From Darwinimomas sp963643215 (GTDB lineage Bacteria > Bacillota > Clostridia > Lachnospirales > Lachnospiraceae), in contig CAVIJY010000002.1 of assembly GCA_963643215.1 (NCBI GenBank), positions 8,305 through 72,304 of the forward strand: a stretch of DNA of 64,000 nt, given 5' to 3'. The notes under the pieces were generated by a model. The model saw only the letters and a list, made by a program, of their open reading frames with translations. It ran no database searches and was not told where the DNA came from. The position numbers were made by a program, and so were the translations under genes. This document shows, in pieces, positions 25,928 to 35,848 of the stretch; the stretch's first letter is position 1, and each line of letters begins with the position of its first letter.

Positions 25928-26842
25928 TCACGAGCCCTGATATCCCGCAAATGATATCGAAAGATTATCAAAGATCTCGCCCTCTATATCCGAATAGCAG
26001 TCAGGATCGCATCCCTCCAGCCATACATAGACATCTATCTTCACCGGATCTCCGTATGATGCACCGGTGTCGCCTGATGCTCCTTTGCCGCTTACAGTAC
26101 AGATCTGAACGGAATCGCTCTTCAGCGTCACCTTACCGGTTTCTGTGTCATAGCTGCACATGTTGTCGCTGTCATAGGTCTCTACAGGAACCACTGACCC
26201 GTCTGTCTTTTCATGATCCAGCACCAGATTCAGGTACGAGCCGTCTGCACTGTATCCTTCTTTTGTATTGTATTGTCCGGACGCTCCCGGCGTCGAATCA
26301 AGTTCAAAGAAGAACTGCTTTCCGTTCTCGACAACCAGCCCGATGCGAAGAGCCTTGGCCAGCTTCTCTCCGGTGCCTGACTCGCCTATCTGAGATACAT
26401 ATATCGGCAGATCTCCGTCGTATGATGTACGAAGGAAAAGCTGCGTATGATAGAAATCAGCGGTATCAGCGCGTCCGAATACCGATGCCAGCATGTAGTT
26501 TCTTTCTGCATCTCCTGCCGTAAATTTCTGAGCTGACTGGAATCCTCCGTCCTGCGCCGATGTGTCGATATAGTCGGTCGACACAGGCGTCAGTATCACC
26601 GTTTTATCATCATTGCCGACCTTCAGACTTGTCGATGTGCCGTAATCACCGTCCTTCGCATTGGAGATCTGCAGCGAGACCGAGGATCCGGCCGTCATCT
26701 TCACATCTATAGTATTGCCGCTTGTATGATATATATACCAGGCAAATGTAGTCACGGTAGCGGTCATCAGCGCAAGAAGCATGAATACGGCGGCCCCCAG
26801 CAGCTGCCTTCTCAGCACTGTGCTGTGTTCATTTCGTTCCAT
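25928..26842 (-). CDS. SipW-dependent secreted fibre-type protein, LEGxDxxC family
   Basis: A 304-residue paralogue. The start at 26842 (MERNEHST) is four bases after the stop of the preceding gene and has AGAGGAA upstream; the longer frame is a shadow of that gene. The signal helix ends TTFAWY (residues 31-36). Motifs are LTPVSTDYID (about 82-91) and VWLEGCDPDCYSD (about 268-280). The presence of both motifs in a tandem series of genes points to paralogous expansion. Confidence 0.8.
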   Translation of the reverse strand: MERNEHSTVLRRQLLGAAVFMLLALMTATVTTFAWYIYHTSGNTIDVKMTAGSSVSLQISNAKDGDYGTSTSLKVGNDDKTVILTPVSTDYIDTSAQDGGFQSAQKFTAGDAERNYMLASVFGRADTADFYHTQLFLRTSYDGDLPIYVSQIGESGTGEKLAKALRIGLVVENGKQFFFELDSTPGASGQYNTKEGYSADGSYLNLVLDHEKTDGSVVPVETYDSDNMCSYDTETGKVTLKSDSVQICTVSGKGASGDTGASYGDPVKIDVYVWLEGCDPDCYSDIEGEIFDNLSISFAGYQGS

Positions 26843-26846
26843 GATA

Positions 26847-28886
26847 TCATTCCTCTGATTTACGGTTTGACGGACTGGCAAGCTGAGGCCTTGAATCCGT
26901 CTCTGACGATGTATCCGAGTTCTTATCACTGTCTTTTTTATCTGTTCCGTCCGTGGTTTTATCCGCGGGCTTAGTGCTGACATCGGCCTTCGGATCCGTG
27001 ATTCCGTCTATCGTGAGATCGTTTATAAAATCCGTCTCGACATCTATGATACGGTTTACAATCATATCAGCCTGTGCATCATCGGCGAGTATCAGCGATG
27101 CATACTCCTGCCCCTCCTCGCCTGCGACTATATCGCTGTATATGATGTCTATTCTTTCTATCCTCGTATCCTCATCAGCAGACATAAGCAGGATATAAGC
27201 GGCTATATCATCCTCTGTATATCCGTCTGCCAGCTTGCTGAGTCTGCCTCTCTCATCATATACCGCGCATACCGTCATATCCTCGGCAACTGCGCAATAC
27301 GAGGCCTTCCTCAGGAATCTCTGCGACAGCACTATGCCGACGGACACCGGTTCGTCAGAGGCTGCCGTCTCAGCCGCTGTTGTTTTCTCAGCTGCGGTTG
27401 TCTCCTCAGCTGCACTTGTCTCCGCAGACGCGGTTGTCTCTGCAGCTGCGGTTGTCTCTTCGGCTGCGGATGTTTCCTCAGCTACGGTTGTTTCCGCAGA
27501 TACAGTTGTTTCTGCAGCTGTGGTTGTCTTCTCGGCTGCGCTTGTCTCCGCAGGCTTTGTCTCGGGTGTCTTTGTTATGATTCCGTCTGCGACATCATCG
27601 GCCTCAAACTCAAGACCGCTGCCGTCGCCCTTTGCAAATCTTATTCCGGCATCCTCCGGCAGCTCAAGCACCAGCTCTCCGGCTATCATATCGTCATCAA
27701 GCTTTGCCACCTTGAGACCCACAGTACCGTCCGCCATGGCACTCTCGAACACATTTCCGAGATACTCCTCCGCTGCTCCGAGCGTATCAGGCATGCCGGA
27801 TATATATTTTGCCGATCCGTATATGTTTATCTGTGCATCATAGTATACGGGAGCGGCGCTCTGTCTGTATTCCCTGATCTCCTCCGGGTCTATAAAAAGA
27901 TAGCTGTCAAGATAGAGCATGGAGGCTCCTTCTGTGATATCTATGGCAGCATCCTCTCCGTCTGCACCATCCTCGGCCATCTCGCAGGCTCTCTTAAAAT
28001 CGGCCGTCCACACCGCCGCTGTCTCTGCATCTATTCCGTCTGTAATCTCGAGATCATAGCCGTCATTACAGTATATAATCTCAGTATCGGAGGCTCCGGC
28101 CAGCTTCACCACCGCCGCGCCGTCATCGCATTCGTATTCTGCCAGCCATACATCATCTTCCGGCTCATCATAAAAAGCAGCAGCAGGCTCCGTATATTCC
28201 AGCTCTGTCTCCATGCCGCGAACCGCAGCATAGCAGCCGTCATTGACGCTTACCATCACACTGTTTATGCTCATATCTGTCTGGTCAAACCTGAGTATAT
28301 AGTTTCTGCCGACCTCATCGATATAATAGCTGCAGGCCTCCAGTTTCTCTTCATCCAGATCTATGATATATATGAGTTCTCCGTCATTTGCCACGACGGC
28401 TCTTTTCAGCTGATCAAGGCTTATCTCCCCGTCAGCTGCCGTCAGTGCAAGCGTATGCCCCTGCTCCTCGTATTCAGAGTCAAACGATATCCTGAGCTCT
28501 ATATCCGGCTCTGACTTGCAGAAATATGTATTGATCGCTATGATCGTCTCCCGCTGCGCAGGGTTGAGCGTAAAGTCATGAAGATAGCTTTCTGTCCTGA
28601 TTTTCTCGTCTTGAGCCTCGTATATCAGTCTGGCCGCATTCGACTTAAAGACATAGTTAAGAAGCAGCCTGTCGGCATCACCGTATTCTTCCTCTATCTG
28701 CCGTCCGAAGGCATCGAGAATCTCCTCGTTTACCGAGAAAAATGCCTTTCTCTCATCGCTTTCCTCTGATGCCCATGTTCCCGGCGCAGCAGCACATATC
28801 ATAAAAGCAGCAGCAAGAAGCATCGCAAGGCATCTCCTTGCGATGCGTCCGCATCTTATATATCTGTCTATGACAGATCGAAGCAT
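26847..28886 (-). CDS. Large secreted protein of unknown function with Thr/Glu/Ala-rich linker
   Basis: A 679-residue secreted protein with an ordinary Sec signal (ARRCLAMLLAAAFMICAAAP, cleavage probably after TWA). The mature part starts with helices (ILDAFGRQIEEEYGDADRLL), then acidic beta-rich sequence. A low-complexity linker of ETTAA/ETSAAE units follows (about 444-505), then another small domain and a Lys/Asp/Ser tail. No LPXTG, catalytic signature or recognised domain. It is the first gene after riboswitch 1, so it and the seven genes after it, as far as 17.4 kb, should be switched together by c-di-GMP. I do not recognise the family. Confidence 0.7.
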   Translation of the reverse strand: MLRSVIDRYIRCGRIARRCLAMLLAAAFMICAAAPGTWASEESDERKAFFSVNEEILDAFGRQIEEEYGDADRLLLNYVFKSNAARLIYEAQDEKIRTESYLHDFTLNPAQRETIIAINTYFCKSEPDIELRISFDSEYEEQGHTLALTAADGEISLDQLKRAVVANDGELIYIIDLDEEKLEACSYYIDEVGRNYILRFDQTDMSINSVMVSVNDGCYAAVRGMETELEYTEPAAAFYDEPEDDVWLAEYECDDGAAVVKLAGASDTEIIYCNDGYDLEITDGIDAETAAVWTADFKRACEMAEDGADGEDAAIDITEGASMLYLDSYLFIDPEEIREYRQSAAPVYYDAQINIYGSAKYISGMPDTLGAAEEYLGNVFESAMADGTVGLKVAKLDDDMIAGELVLELPEDAGIRFAKGDGSGLEFEADDVADGIITKTPETKPAETSAAEKTTTAAETTVSAETTVAEETSAAEETTAAAETTASAETSAAEETTAAEKTTAAETAASDEPVSVGIVLSQRFLRKASYCAVAEDMTVCAVYDERGRLSKLADGYTEDDIAAYILLMSADEDTRIERIDIIYSDIVAGEEGQEYASLILADDAQADMIVNRIIDVETDFINDLTIDGITDPKADVSTKPADKTTDGTDKKDSDKNSDTSSETDSRPQLASPSNRKSEE

Positions 28887-28920
28887 CTCCTATTTCCTTC
28901 CTGTCTGTATATCAGTATAA

Positions 28921-29130
28921 CTCGCTCTGACTTTGGCTCATTGCTTCGCGTAACTGCGGAAAACTCGCCTTGCGGTTTTCCTCGTTATCGCGGCATTCAC
29001 CAAGGTCCCGTGCAAGCACGTGACCGTCAAGAATCTCTCCCTTTGCCGTGGATATGCTTCGCGCATCCACGGCTGCGTGAGCGCTTCTTGACTTCCCCGT
29101 ATACGGGGACTTTGGCTCATTGCTTCGCGT
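28921..29130 (-). repeat. Dispersed repeat B, copy 2 (expanded)
   Basis: On the minus strand it begins ACGCGAAGCAATGAG right after the T tract of the riboswitch-1 terminator and ends with a second ACGCGAAGCAATGAG. Between lie several hairpins (CCCCGTATACGGGG; CCGTGGAT...ATCCACGG) and the shared core AATGCCGCGATAACGAGG. It separates the riboswitch from the first gene by about 210 bases. Confidence 0.75.
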
Positions 29131-29167
29131 AAAAAAACCAGCTCACATGTAAATCTCTGTGACCTGG
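29131..29167 (-). terminator. Expression-platform terminator of riboswitch 1
   Basis: On the minus strand CCAG-G-TCACA pairs with TGTGA-G-CTGG (one G/G mismatch), then seven T. Confidence 0.8.
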
Positions 29168-29234
29168 CAACTGGCTGGCTGCAATGCCGCAGCCCCTATA
29201 GCTTTGCGTCATCGGATCGCTCCGATTTTGCCTT
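29164..29234 (-). ncRNA. c-di-GMP-I (GEMM-I) riboswitch 1
   Basis: The minus strand shows GGCAAAATCGGAGCGATCCG, then TGACGCAAAGCTATAGGGGC and CAGCCAGTTGCC. These are the conserved GEMM-I core (GGCAAA, GACGCAAAGC, GCC...GTTGCC) with two stems of proper size. It precedes the block of the 679-residue protein, fibre genes, signal peptidases and McrB-like ATPase. Confidence 0.92.
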
Positions 29235-29250
29235 CTTTTCAATCGATACC

Positions 29251-29279
29251 ATGATACCATCCATTTCAGCGTAAATCAA
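29251..29279 (-). promoter_or_regulatory. Promoter of riboswitch 1 transcript
   Basis: TTGATT (29279-29274), 17 bases, TATCAT (29256-29251), about 20 bases ahead of the aptamer. The 400-base gap around it otherwise holds only repeat B, the terminator and the aptamer. Confidence 0.75.
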
Positions 29280-29289
29280 GACTTCAATC

Positions 29290-31596
29290 TCATCTCTCGC
29301 ATACTCTGGCAAAGAGATATCCCAGGCTTCCCATCTCTTCCTTTGTGAGTATCCGATGATTTTTCTCCATCTCCCGCCTGATGGCTACCATGATCTCCAA
29401 GAGTCCGATGGGCACACCCTGAGCAGCTGCCAGATAAGCAGCCGTGAGCGCCACATTTTTGATGATGGCTCCGGTGAATTTAAATATCCTTGCCAGCTCA
29501 CGATAGTCAACCTCCGAGGCAACCGGCGCCTGCTTCGGGAACACACTGCTCCATATCTCATAGCGGATCTGCTCATCAGGCTCCTTGAACAGGAGATAAT
29601 ATCTGAATCTTCTCAGGAACGCATTATCTATGGATGTCATGTTGTTTGTCGCAAGTATCGATATCCCGTCGAATTCCTCTATGCATTGCAGCAGCAAAGA
29701 GGACTCTATATTGGCAAAACGCTCATTGGCATCCTTTGCATCCATACGCTTGTTGAATATGGAATCGGCCTCGTCAAAGAAAAGCACGCTGTTGCTCTTT
29801 TTTGCCTGATCAAATATCCTTCTGATATTCTTCTCCGTCTCTCCGACATATTTGTCTATAAGCTGAGAAAGATCTATCTTGTAAAGCTCCATCCCGAGCT
29901 CATTGGCCACGACCTGCGCAGCCATGGTCTTTCCGGTTCCGGGAGGACCTGCAAAAAGCACGGTTACCCCTGAGCCGTACGGAACCTTGCTCTCGAAATT
30001 CCACTCCTGCATGACGATATGACGGTTTCTTACAGTATCGCACACATCCCTCAGCAGCGTCTTATCTCTGGGATCCATCTTGATATCATCCCATTTAAAC
30101 GGCGACTCAACCTTCTGTGTATGATCCTTGAGCGGATGCCCCATGACCGCATAGCAGCTTTTATAAAGCATCCCTCGTGATACATCCTCATGCAGAAATG
30201 CCTGTCTTGCCGCCCGGTTTATCTGTCCCGGCGTCAGTGTGAAGCTGTTGGCCAGCTGCTGTATCTCTCCCTCGGAAAGAGCAAGGCTCCTGTCGCCGCT
30301 ATAGCCTCGAAGATAGTATGTCCATATCCTCGCTCTTGTGACGGCATCCGGCATCTTCACTGCAAAAAGATATACACCCTCGATGTAGTCCGGCACTGTC
30401 TCCGCCTCAATCAGCATACATACCGGAACATTCACAGATCCGGCTTTTCCTGTCAGCCAGCTTATATACAGCTTCTGCCGATCCGCAGAGTAGCCTCCCA
30501 GCCCGGATATGACCAGCATCCTGTCTGTCACTATACACTCGCGCACCGCATACAGTGTATGATCCATCAGCACAGAGATGTCTCCGGCTGCATTTGCCTC
30601 ATTCAGACACTCTCCCGCATCGTACTCTATCGCACGCATACCGGTGTCTGCCAATGCTCCTGCCGCTATAGTGTGCTTTCCCGCTCCGCGCGCTCCCCAG
30701 AGGACAATCGGAGCTGAGTATGACCTGAGACGGCGGGCGAGACTCTCCCTGTCATCCCTCATATAAGCATACGGAGAATCCTGCGCGGAATCGTCCTCGG
30801 ACGCCGCGCCGCTCAACATATGCATACCGTACAGCAGATTCAGAGAAGCCTGAGCCGCATCCGGTATACGTCCATATGTAAGTCCTGTCGGAAATCCTGC
30901 CGCAGAAGCACTTGCCGCAAAGCCGTTGGCCTCATCCGTCATCAGCTCGTACAGCCGCATGTCAAGCTGCGGTGTCAAGTGGAATATATCCTCTGCTCCG
31001 TCGCACTCCGGGAAGAGATATCCGAGAGAATCAGCGACCTCACTCAGCATTCTGCTCACGCGGGCTCCGCCGTAAAGCCCGTCTCCGAACAGGAGATTTA
31101 CCACATCATACAGACTTTTCGCCCCCACCATCGATGCATAGTCTCTGTCCAGATATACATGATAGTAGTAAATCAATGTCTCCGTCATCCAGTCCGGAAG
31201 CAACAGCCTTTCAAGCAGTATATTCAGCGCCGGGATCTTTCCTGCCGTCACGCTGACATCCCGGCGCGCGATGATCTGGTCGGCCCACAGCTGCGCGGTC
31301 TGACCCTCTGACAGCCCCCGCATGATCAGTCTTGTGCGCAGGTATTCAATTGCTCTCACACATCGTGACAGCTCTGTTGATTCCGGTCCCGACAGCACAG
31401 TCTCTCCCACTGCAGCATCACTCGCTGTAGCATCGCGCGGCTCAAGCATCTGCAAACCACTCTTTTCCAGAAGGCTCTGCCGCTCCTGCATGATTTCAAG
31501 TATTCTCAGGTCAACGAAAACAGACAGCTCCTCGACATATTCAAAGCTGTCTGTATATGGTCTGTCTCCTGCAAATCGTACCAACGGATCATTCAT
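29290..31596 (-). CDS. Cdc48/Afp15-like AAA+ ATPase
   Basis: A 768-residue ATPase with two AAA modules. The first is degenerate (GARGAGKHT near residue 300, no clear Walker B acid pair). The second is complete: Walker A GPPGTGKTMAAQ (about 550), Walker B VLFFDEADSIF (about 600), arginine-finger region AFLRRFRYYLLF. Architecture and N-terminal sequence resemble the ATPase of extracellular contractile injection systems (Afp15/Pvc15), but no sheath, tube or baseplate gene is nearby. It follows the giant secreted proteins and probably belongs to their transcript, perhaps acting in assembly. No membrane helix. Confidence 0.85.
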   Translation of the reverse strand: MNDPLVRFAGDRPYTDSFEYVEELSVFVDLRILEIMQERQSLLEKSGLQMLEPRDATASDAAVGETVLSGPESTELSRCVRAIEYLRTRLIMRGLSEGQTAQLWADQIIARRDVSVTAGKIPALNILLERLLLPDWMTETLIYYYHVYLDRDYASMVGAKSLYDVVNLLFGDGLYGGARVSRMLSEVADSLGYLFPECDGAEDIFHLTPQLDMRLYELMTDEANGFAASASAAGFPTGLTYGRIPDAAQASLNLLYGMHMLSGAASEDDSAQDSPYAYMRDDRESLARRLRSYSAPIVLWGARGAGKHTIAAGALADTGMRAIEYDAGECLNEANAAGDISVLMDHTLYAVRECIVTDRMLVISGLGGYSADRQKLYISWLTGKAGSVNVPVCMLIEAETVPDYIEGVYLFAVKMPDAVTRARIWTYYLRGYSGDRSLALSEGEIQQLANSFTLTPGQINRAARQAFLHEDVSRGMLYKSCYAVMGHPLKDHTQKVESPFKWDDIKMDPRDKTLLRDVCDTVRNRHIVMQEWNFESKVPYGSGVTVLFAGPPGTGKTMAAQVVANELGMELYKIDLSQLIDKYVGETEKNIRRIFDQAKKSNSVLFFDEADSIFNKRMDAKDANERFANIESSLLLQCIEEFDGISILATNNMTSIDNAFLRRFRYYLLFKEPDEQIRYEIWSSVFPKQAPVASEVDYRELARIFKFTGAIIKNVALTAAYLAAAQGVPIGLLEIMVAIRREMEKNHRILTKEEMGSLGYLFARVCER

Positions 31597-31765
31597 CTAT
31601 GTTTCTCCTATGTTCCGACCTTAAAAACCTGAGGCATATTCAAAGCCTCCTTCTTTTGCAAATTCTAATATCAGATGCGCCGTCTGTCCTGATATTCGCA
31701 GCTTCGCCAAACCCTGTTTCACAGATATTCTGACATGTCTCCGGCAAAATGTCCATGCATCATCC

Positions 31766-34700
31766 TCAGCTCGTCCCCGCGGGAATCTCTATCTTGGAAT
31801 CGGATGCGATCTTCGTATCGTTGACCTTTACCTCGACATTCACATCGCTGCTCAGCTTAAAGCCGTCAAGTATGATTGCTTCGCTAGAGGATGTAACCGT
31901 GATCTCATCTCTGGATGCCACAGACTTCGGATCGGTATCTGATGCTTTCTCGTAGTTGTATGCGAACAGCGGCACTATGTCAACCGTCGTGTCTGTAGTC
32001 GTCTGATAACTGTAGGACACCACAAACTCATCCTCCAGCTTCGCTGTATATGCCGTACCCTCCGGAATATCTGAAAAGGCTTCGCCGGTATTCAGCGCTT
32101 GGATATTCCTGATAACCGTAGCCTGCGTCCAGTCATCATCTATGCCCCATACTCCGTCAGCAGGCTTCTCTACCTCATCGGTCTGAGTAATCGTGGTATC
32201 CGCTGTTTTGTTGTATTCCGTGATCGTACGGAAGAACCTTTCGGAGCTGTCCGTCGAAGCAGTCATCTGCGTGTCCGCGTTCATGACAGTTACATCCGCC
32301 GCCTTATATACACAGGCGGCACCGGCTACAGCGGCTCCGGATCCTGCTGCTTCAGACTCAAATGTGACCGTGATTTTATCTGATGATGTCACCGCGGAAG
32401 CTGCCGCGCTGTTCTTAAATTCTAGCGCTACGGCAGCGTCCTTTACCGCCGCGAAGCCTACACCGTCGGGGCATCTGCCTGTGTCTGATGTCACTGTCTC
32501 CATAGTCTCTGTTCGTGTGATCTCCTGCATGCCGGTGTTCGGATTGGAGCAGATATCAAGATAGAACAGATAGGCCCCGATACCTGATGCCGAGCCAAGT
32601 GCGTACTCTCCCCTGTTGACAGGGATCTGAAAGTAATACACCGCAGACTGAATGAGATTCTCCGTAGCAGTGATCCATGCTGTATCAAATACAAGATTTG
32701 CATCAGTTACACATGCCGGAGCATCTGATGCAGGTGTATCATACTCGCCGCCGCTGTATGAAGAATATGTCCCATCCGCATATTCATATACATAGCTGCC
32801 CGAATCCTTGTATATTCGACTTATCTCCTTGATATCTGTGATTTTGTTCTCATCATCCCTGTAAATATGATGCAGCGAGAAGAAGCTTGTGTTATTGCCA
32901 TAATATGTTCCTGCATAGAACGAGATATATCCCGCCTGATTGAGCATAAAGTCTATGCTGTTGCGCGGCATCTGATAATTGTCATAACTGATGCCGTTTA
33001 TCCACGCTGTCGGCATCTCTGCCACATTGGCCTTACTGATAGTCGCCGGCATAAAGTGAAGCCCGTAGATGGTTCCCGCATCGGCTTCAAACATATCTGC
33101 CAGCTCCTCCCGGGCCGCATCATATACCGTTTTGTTCAGCCCAAGCTCAGTCAGAGTCTTTTTGGTTATGCCCGATACATCTGAACTTATATTTGTATTG
33201 TTCGCATTCGCACTGTCCGAGATGCGAAACTGTCCATCAGTAGTCTGTGTCAGAATCTCGAGCTGTCCGTCAGCATATGCGGATAATCCGTTAAGCGATG
33301 CCGTAAGCCTCCCGGCCAGGGAATATCCGGCAACACGTATATTTCCCAGAGGATTTGAACCGGCTTCCGATTTCTGCTCTGCTCCTCCGACAAAATATCC
33401 AGTATTTGCATATCCGTCCTCCGTGCTTTCAGTTCGCGTGCTGTATCCGCCGGAGGGATAAGAGCCTGTGACTGTCTCATTTACAGCAATCGGAAATATG
33501 GAATCGTAGGTGGCATAGACTGCGCTTGCGGATTCCGTGATTGTATATTGATAGGTTATCTTTTCATTCTTTGATGTCTGCGTGCATTCGTAGGCGCTTG
33601 TGTCTCCGTCGGCGACCTTGATTATCTGCACCTTTGGAGTGTTTCCCTTGGCATTACTTGTCGTGGATTCACTTGTGTCTGTACTGACCTTCCAGATTCT
33701 GTACGATACAAAAGAGTTCAAATACCATGTGAAATTCAGATAATATGTTGTTCCGCCTGAGCTGTCCGGCTTTGTAGCCAGATAGTATATTGAAGGATCT
33801 GCAGCGTCGGCAGCCTGCATTTCCCATTGCGTTACCCCGCTGTTTTCAATTTTAAGAGTGCCTGCAGAGGTATCCACATTCAGATACTTTCTTTCATCAT
33901 CCGCTGCAATTGACAAGTATCCATCATTGTCGAAATGCCACTGCGCTTTATAGTCAGTGTTTTTCGCGCCTTTTACAGAGCCGACATACGGAAGTGAGGC
34001 TTCGTTGCTTTGTAAATAGCTTTCGATTTTCCATGTATTATCGCAGGAATAGTCACTGTACAGATAGTGATAATTATTACGAAGATAATATGATTCCTGT
34101 ATATTTACTACCTGCTCTGCCTGCTCTACCTTCCATTTGCCGTCTGAGGTGTCATAAAACAGATAATATGTTCCGCTGTTGTAAACATAGCCTCCGGCTA
34201 CTGAGGTGCGCGTCCATGCGCTGGCACTTGCATATGCCGTTTCAATCTTAAGCGACAGATCGCTGTCTATAGTTAGAAAATATGTAGTGCTGCCCGACTT
34301 AGTGATCAGATAGCTGCTTCCCCCGGTGACATGATCATGACTCACATATGACCACAGCGTTGCATCGTCTTCGCTGTCTGCGGCTACTATACTTGTACCG
34401 CTGAGTGTGAGGTATTTACCGTTTTGCTGTATGGTAAATGTCTCGCAATTCTTTGTGGTGTATGTCGTCGTCCTGGTCATGGTTTCTGAACCTGTCGGCT
34501 GGGTGATATTGTCAGCTCCATGAAGAGCTGCATATGTGCCTGAAGAGTTGGATGAAAAGCTATAGGAAGCCCAATCATCGCTGAAATTTTTGAACGCAGC
34601 GTTCGAAACGGACACCTTTCCCGAATACTCAATCTCTCCGTCCAGAGAAAACGCTGCATTCGGGTTTGATCTTGTATAGTTCGCGGTCACACCGGTATAC

Positions 34701-35773
34701 ACCGGAGCGTCTGATGTCTTGCCGCTGCCGTAGACATTCTTCAGTCTCTGAAACAGAGACTTCATGTCGATGGTTCCGCCGAATTCGCTGTCTGCCTCTC
34801 TTACCTCAAAATCCGCCGATTTGACGCACACGCTGTGCGCCACACCAACGATCTTGGAGGTGTCGCAATATCCTACTGTGGTATAGTACGACAGCTTCTC
34901 TGTGGGTATCATATCATCAGCCGATGTGCCCACATCGACTCCCGCGGATGCTGCCGAGCCGTCTATGCTGCCGTTCACCAGTACATCTGCCATGCCTGCG
35001 CTGCCACCGACATAGCCCGCGGCCAGTCCGGCAAGACAGCGCTGTGTTTTGCCTACTACCGATATATTGTCTATCTTCACATTTTCTATCGATGCGATCA
35101 CGCTGCTGCTTACAGCGCTCCCGCTGTACTCGCCGACCACTCCGAACAGTCCTATGATCTCGGCCTCTTCTCCCAGATCCGTCGCGCCGTCCTTGGCCAG
35201 CTCCTCCTTGACCTGCAGCGGCATCTCCGAATCCTTGCCCGATCCGGCCTCCATATCTGTTCCGTCAGCTCTGTTGCTTATCGTCAGATTGCTGATTGTA
35301 TAGCCGTTGCCGTCAAAGCTGCCCACAAAGGGATACTCCTTTGTTCCTATGGGCGGGAGCACCCAGCCCGTCATATCAAGATCCGCCGAAAGATAGAAAT
35401 AAAACGGCGGCTCATCGGAATCGTTAAAGTAACCCAGATACTGCAGCCATGCCAGATTGTAGAGCTGTTCAGGCGTCTTGATCTCGTATGCCGCCGGAGT
35501 ATCAACAGCCTTGTGCTCCTCATCAGTATATGATGTGCCGTCAGCCTTTTTGCCGAATACAGGGGATCCGTCAGCATCATAACCTGTGACGATCTCATCC
35601 GGCTGTGATCCGTCTCCTGATTCGAAATATCTGGCCACATATGTTACCGATCCGGCCAGCTCTATATCCGCCTTGTGAATCTCGCCGTACCACGCAAAAG
35701 AGGCGCCGGTTATAGCAACCAGCGCCAGTATGATGCATATCTGTGAGCATATACGCCGCATCATGTACTTCAT
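31766..35773 (-). CDS. Giant SipW-dependent surface protein 1
   Basis: A 1335-residue secreted protein whose signal ends TGASFAWYGEI (residues 23-33). Residues about 90-180 (PEQLYNLAWLQYLGYF, DGNGYTISNLTISN) match GLUG-like beta-helix sequence. The middle has repeated short Tyr/Trp-rich beta units, roughly YYL...W about every 45-60 residues, and the C-terminus is Ser/Thr-rich beta. There is no LPXTG or membrane tail. Its first ~260 codons are almost identical in DNA to those of the next gene upstream, indicating duplication or gene conversion. Probable large fibre or adhesin; function inferred only. Confidence 0.75.
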   Translation of the reverse strand: MKYMMRRICSQICIILALVAITGASFAWYGEIHKADIELAGSVTYVARYFESGDGSQPDEIVTGYDADGSPVFGKKADGTSYTDEEHKAVDTPAAYEIKTPEQLYNLAWLQYLGYFNDSDEPPFYFYLSADLDMTGWVLPPIGTKEYPFVGSFDGNGYTISNLTISNRADGTDMEAGSGKDSEMPLQVKEELAKDGATDLGEEAEIIGLFGVVGEYSGSAVSSSVIASIENVKIDNISVVGKTQRCLAGLAAGYVGGSAGMADVLVNGSIDGSAASAGVDVGTSADDMIPTEKLSYYTTVGYCDTSKIVGVAHSVCVKSADFEVREADSEFGGTIDMKSLFQRLKNVYGSGKTSDAPVYTGVTANYTRSNPNAAFSLDGEIEYSGKVSVSNAAFKNFSDDWASYSFSSNSSGTYAALHGADNITQPTGSETMTRTTTYTTKNCETFTIQQNGKYLTLSGTSIVAADSEDDATLWSYVSHDHVTGGSSYLITKSGSTTYFLTIDSDLSLKIETAYASASAWTRTSVAGGYVYNSGTYYLFYDTSDGKWKVEQAEQVVNIQESYYLRNNYHYLYSDYSCDNTWKIESYLQSNEASLPYVGSVKGAKNTDYKAQWHFDNDGYLSIAADDERKYLNVDTSAGTLKIENSGVTQWEMQAADAADPSIYYLATKPDSSGGTTYYLNFTWYLNSFVSYRIWKVSTDTSESTTSNAKGNTPKVQIIKVADGDTSAYECTQTSKNEKITYQYTITESASAVYATYDSIFPIAVNETVTGSYPSGGYSTRTESTEDGYANTGYFVGGAEQKSEAGSNPLGNIRVAGYSLAGRLTASLNGLSAYADGQLEILTQTTDGQFRISDSANANNTNISSDVSGITKKTLTELGLNKTVYDAAREELADMFEADAGTIYGLHFMPATISKANVAEMPTAWINGISYDNYQMPRNSIDFMLNQAGYISFYAGTYYGNNTSFFSLHHIYRDDENKITDIKEISRIYKDSGSYVYEYADGTYSSYSGGEYDTPASDAPACVTDANLVFDTAWITATENLIQSAVYYFQIPVNRGEYALGSASGIGAYLFYLDICSNPNTGMQEITRTETMETVTSDTGRCPDGVGFAAVKDAAVALEFKNSAAASAVTSSDKITVTFESEAAGSGAAVAGAACVYKAADVTVMNADTQMTASTDSSERFFRTITEYNKTADTTITQTDEVEKPADGVWGIDDDWTQATVIRNIQALNTGEAFSDIPEGTAYTAKLEDEFVVSYSYQTTTDTTVDIVPLFAYNYEKASDTDPKSVASRDEITVTSSSEAIILDGFKLSSDVNVEVKVNDTKIASDSKIEIPAGTS

Positions 35774-35848
35774 GTTCCCGTATTCCCCTTTGCAGGCTCA
35801 GGCACTCCGCCCAGCACTGCATCGCTGTATACACAAACCTGTCCTGTA

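Noticed and set aside
29290..31596. Part of an extracellular contractile injection system
   Set aside because: Only the ATPase resembles one; no sheath, tube, spike, baseplate or LysM gene lies in the 64 kb.
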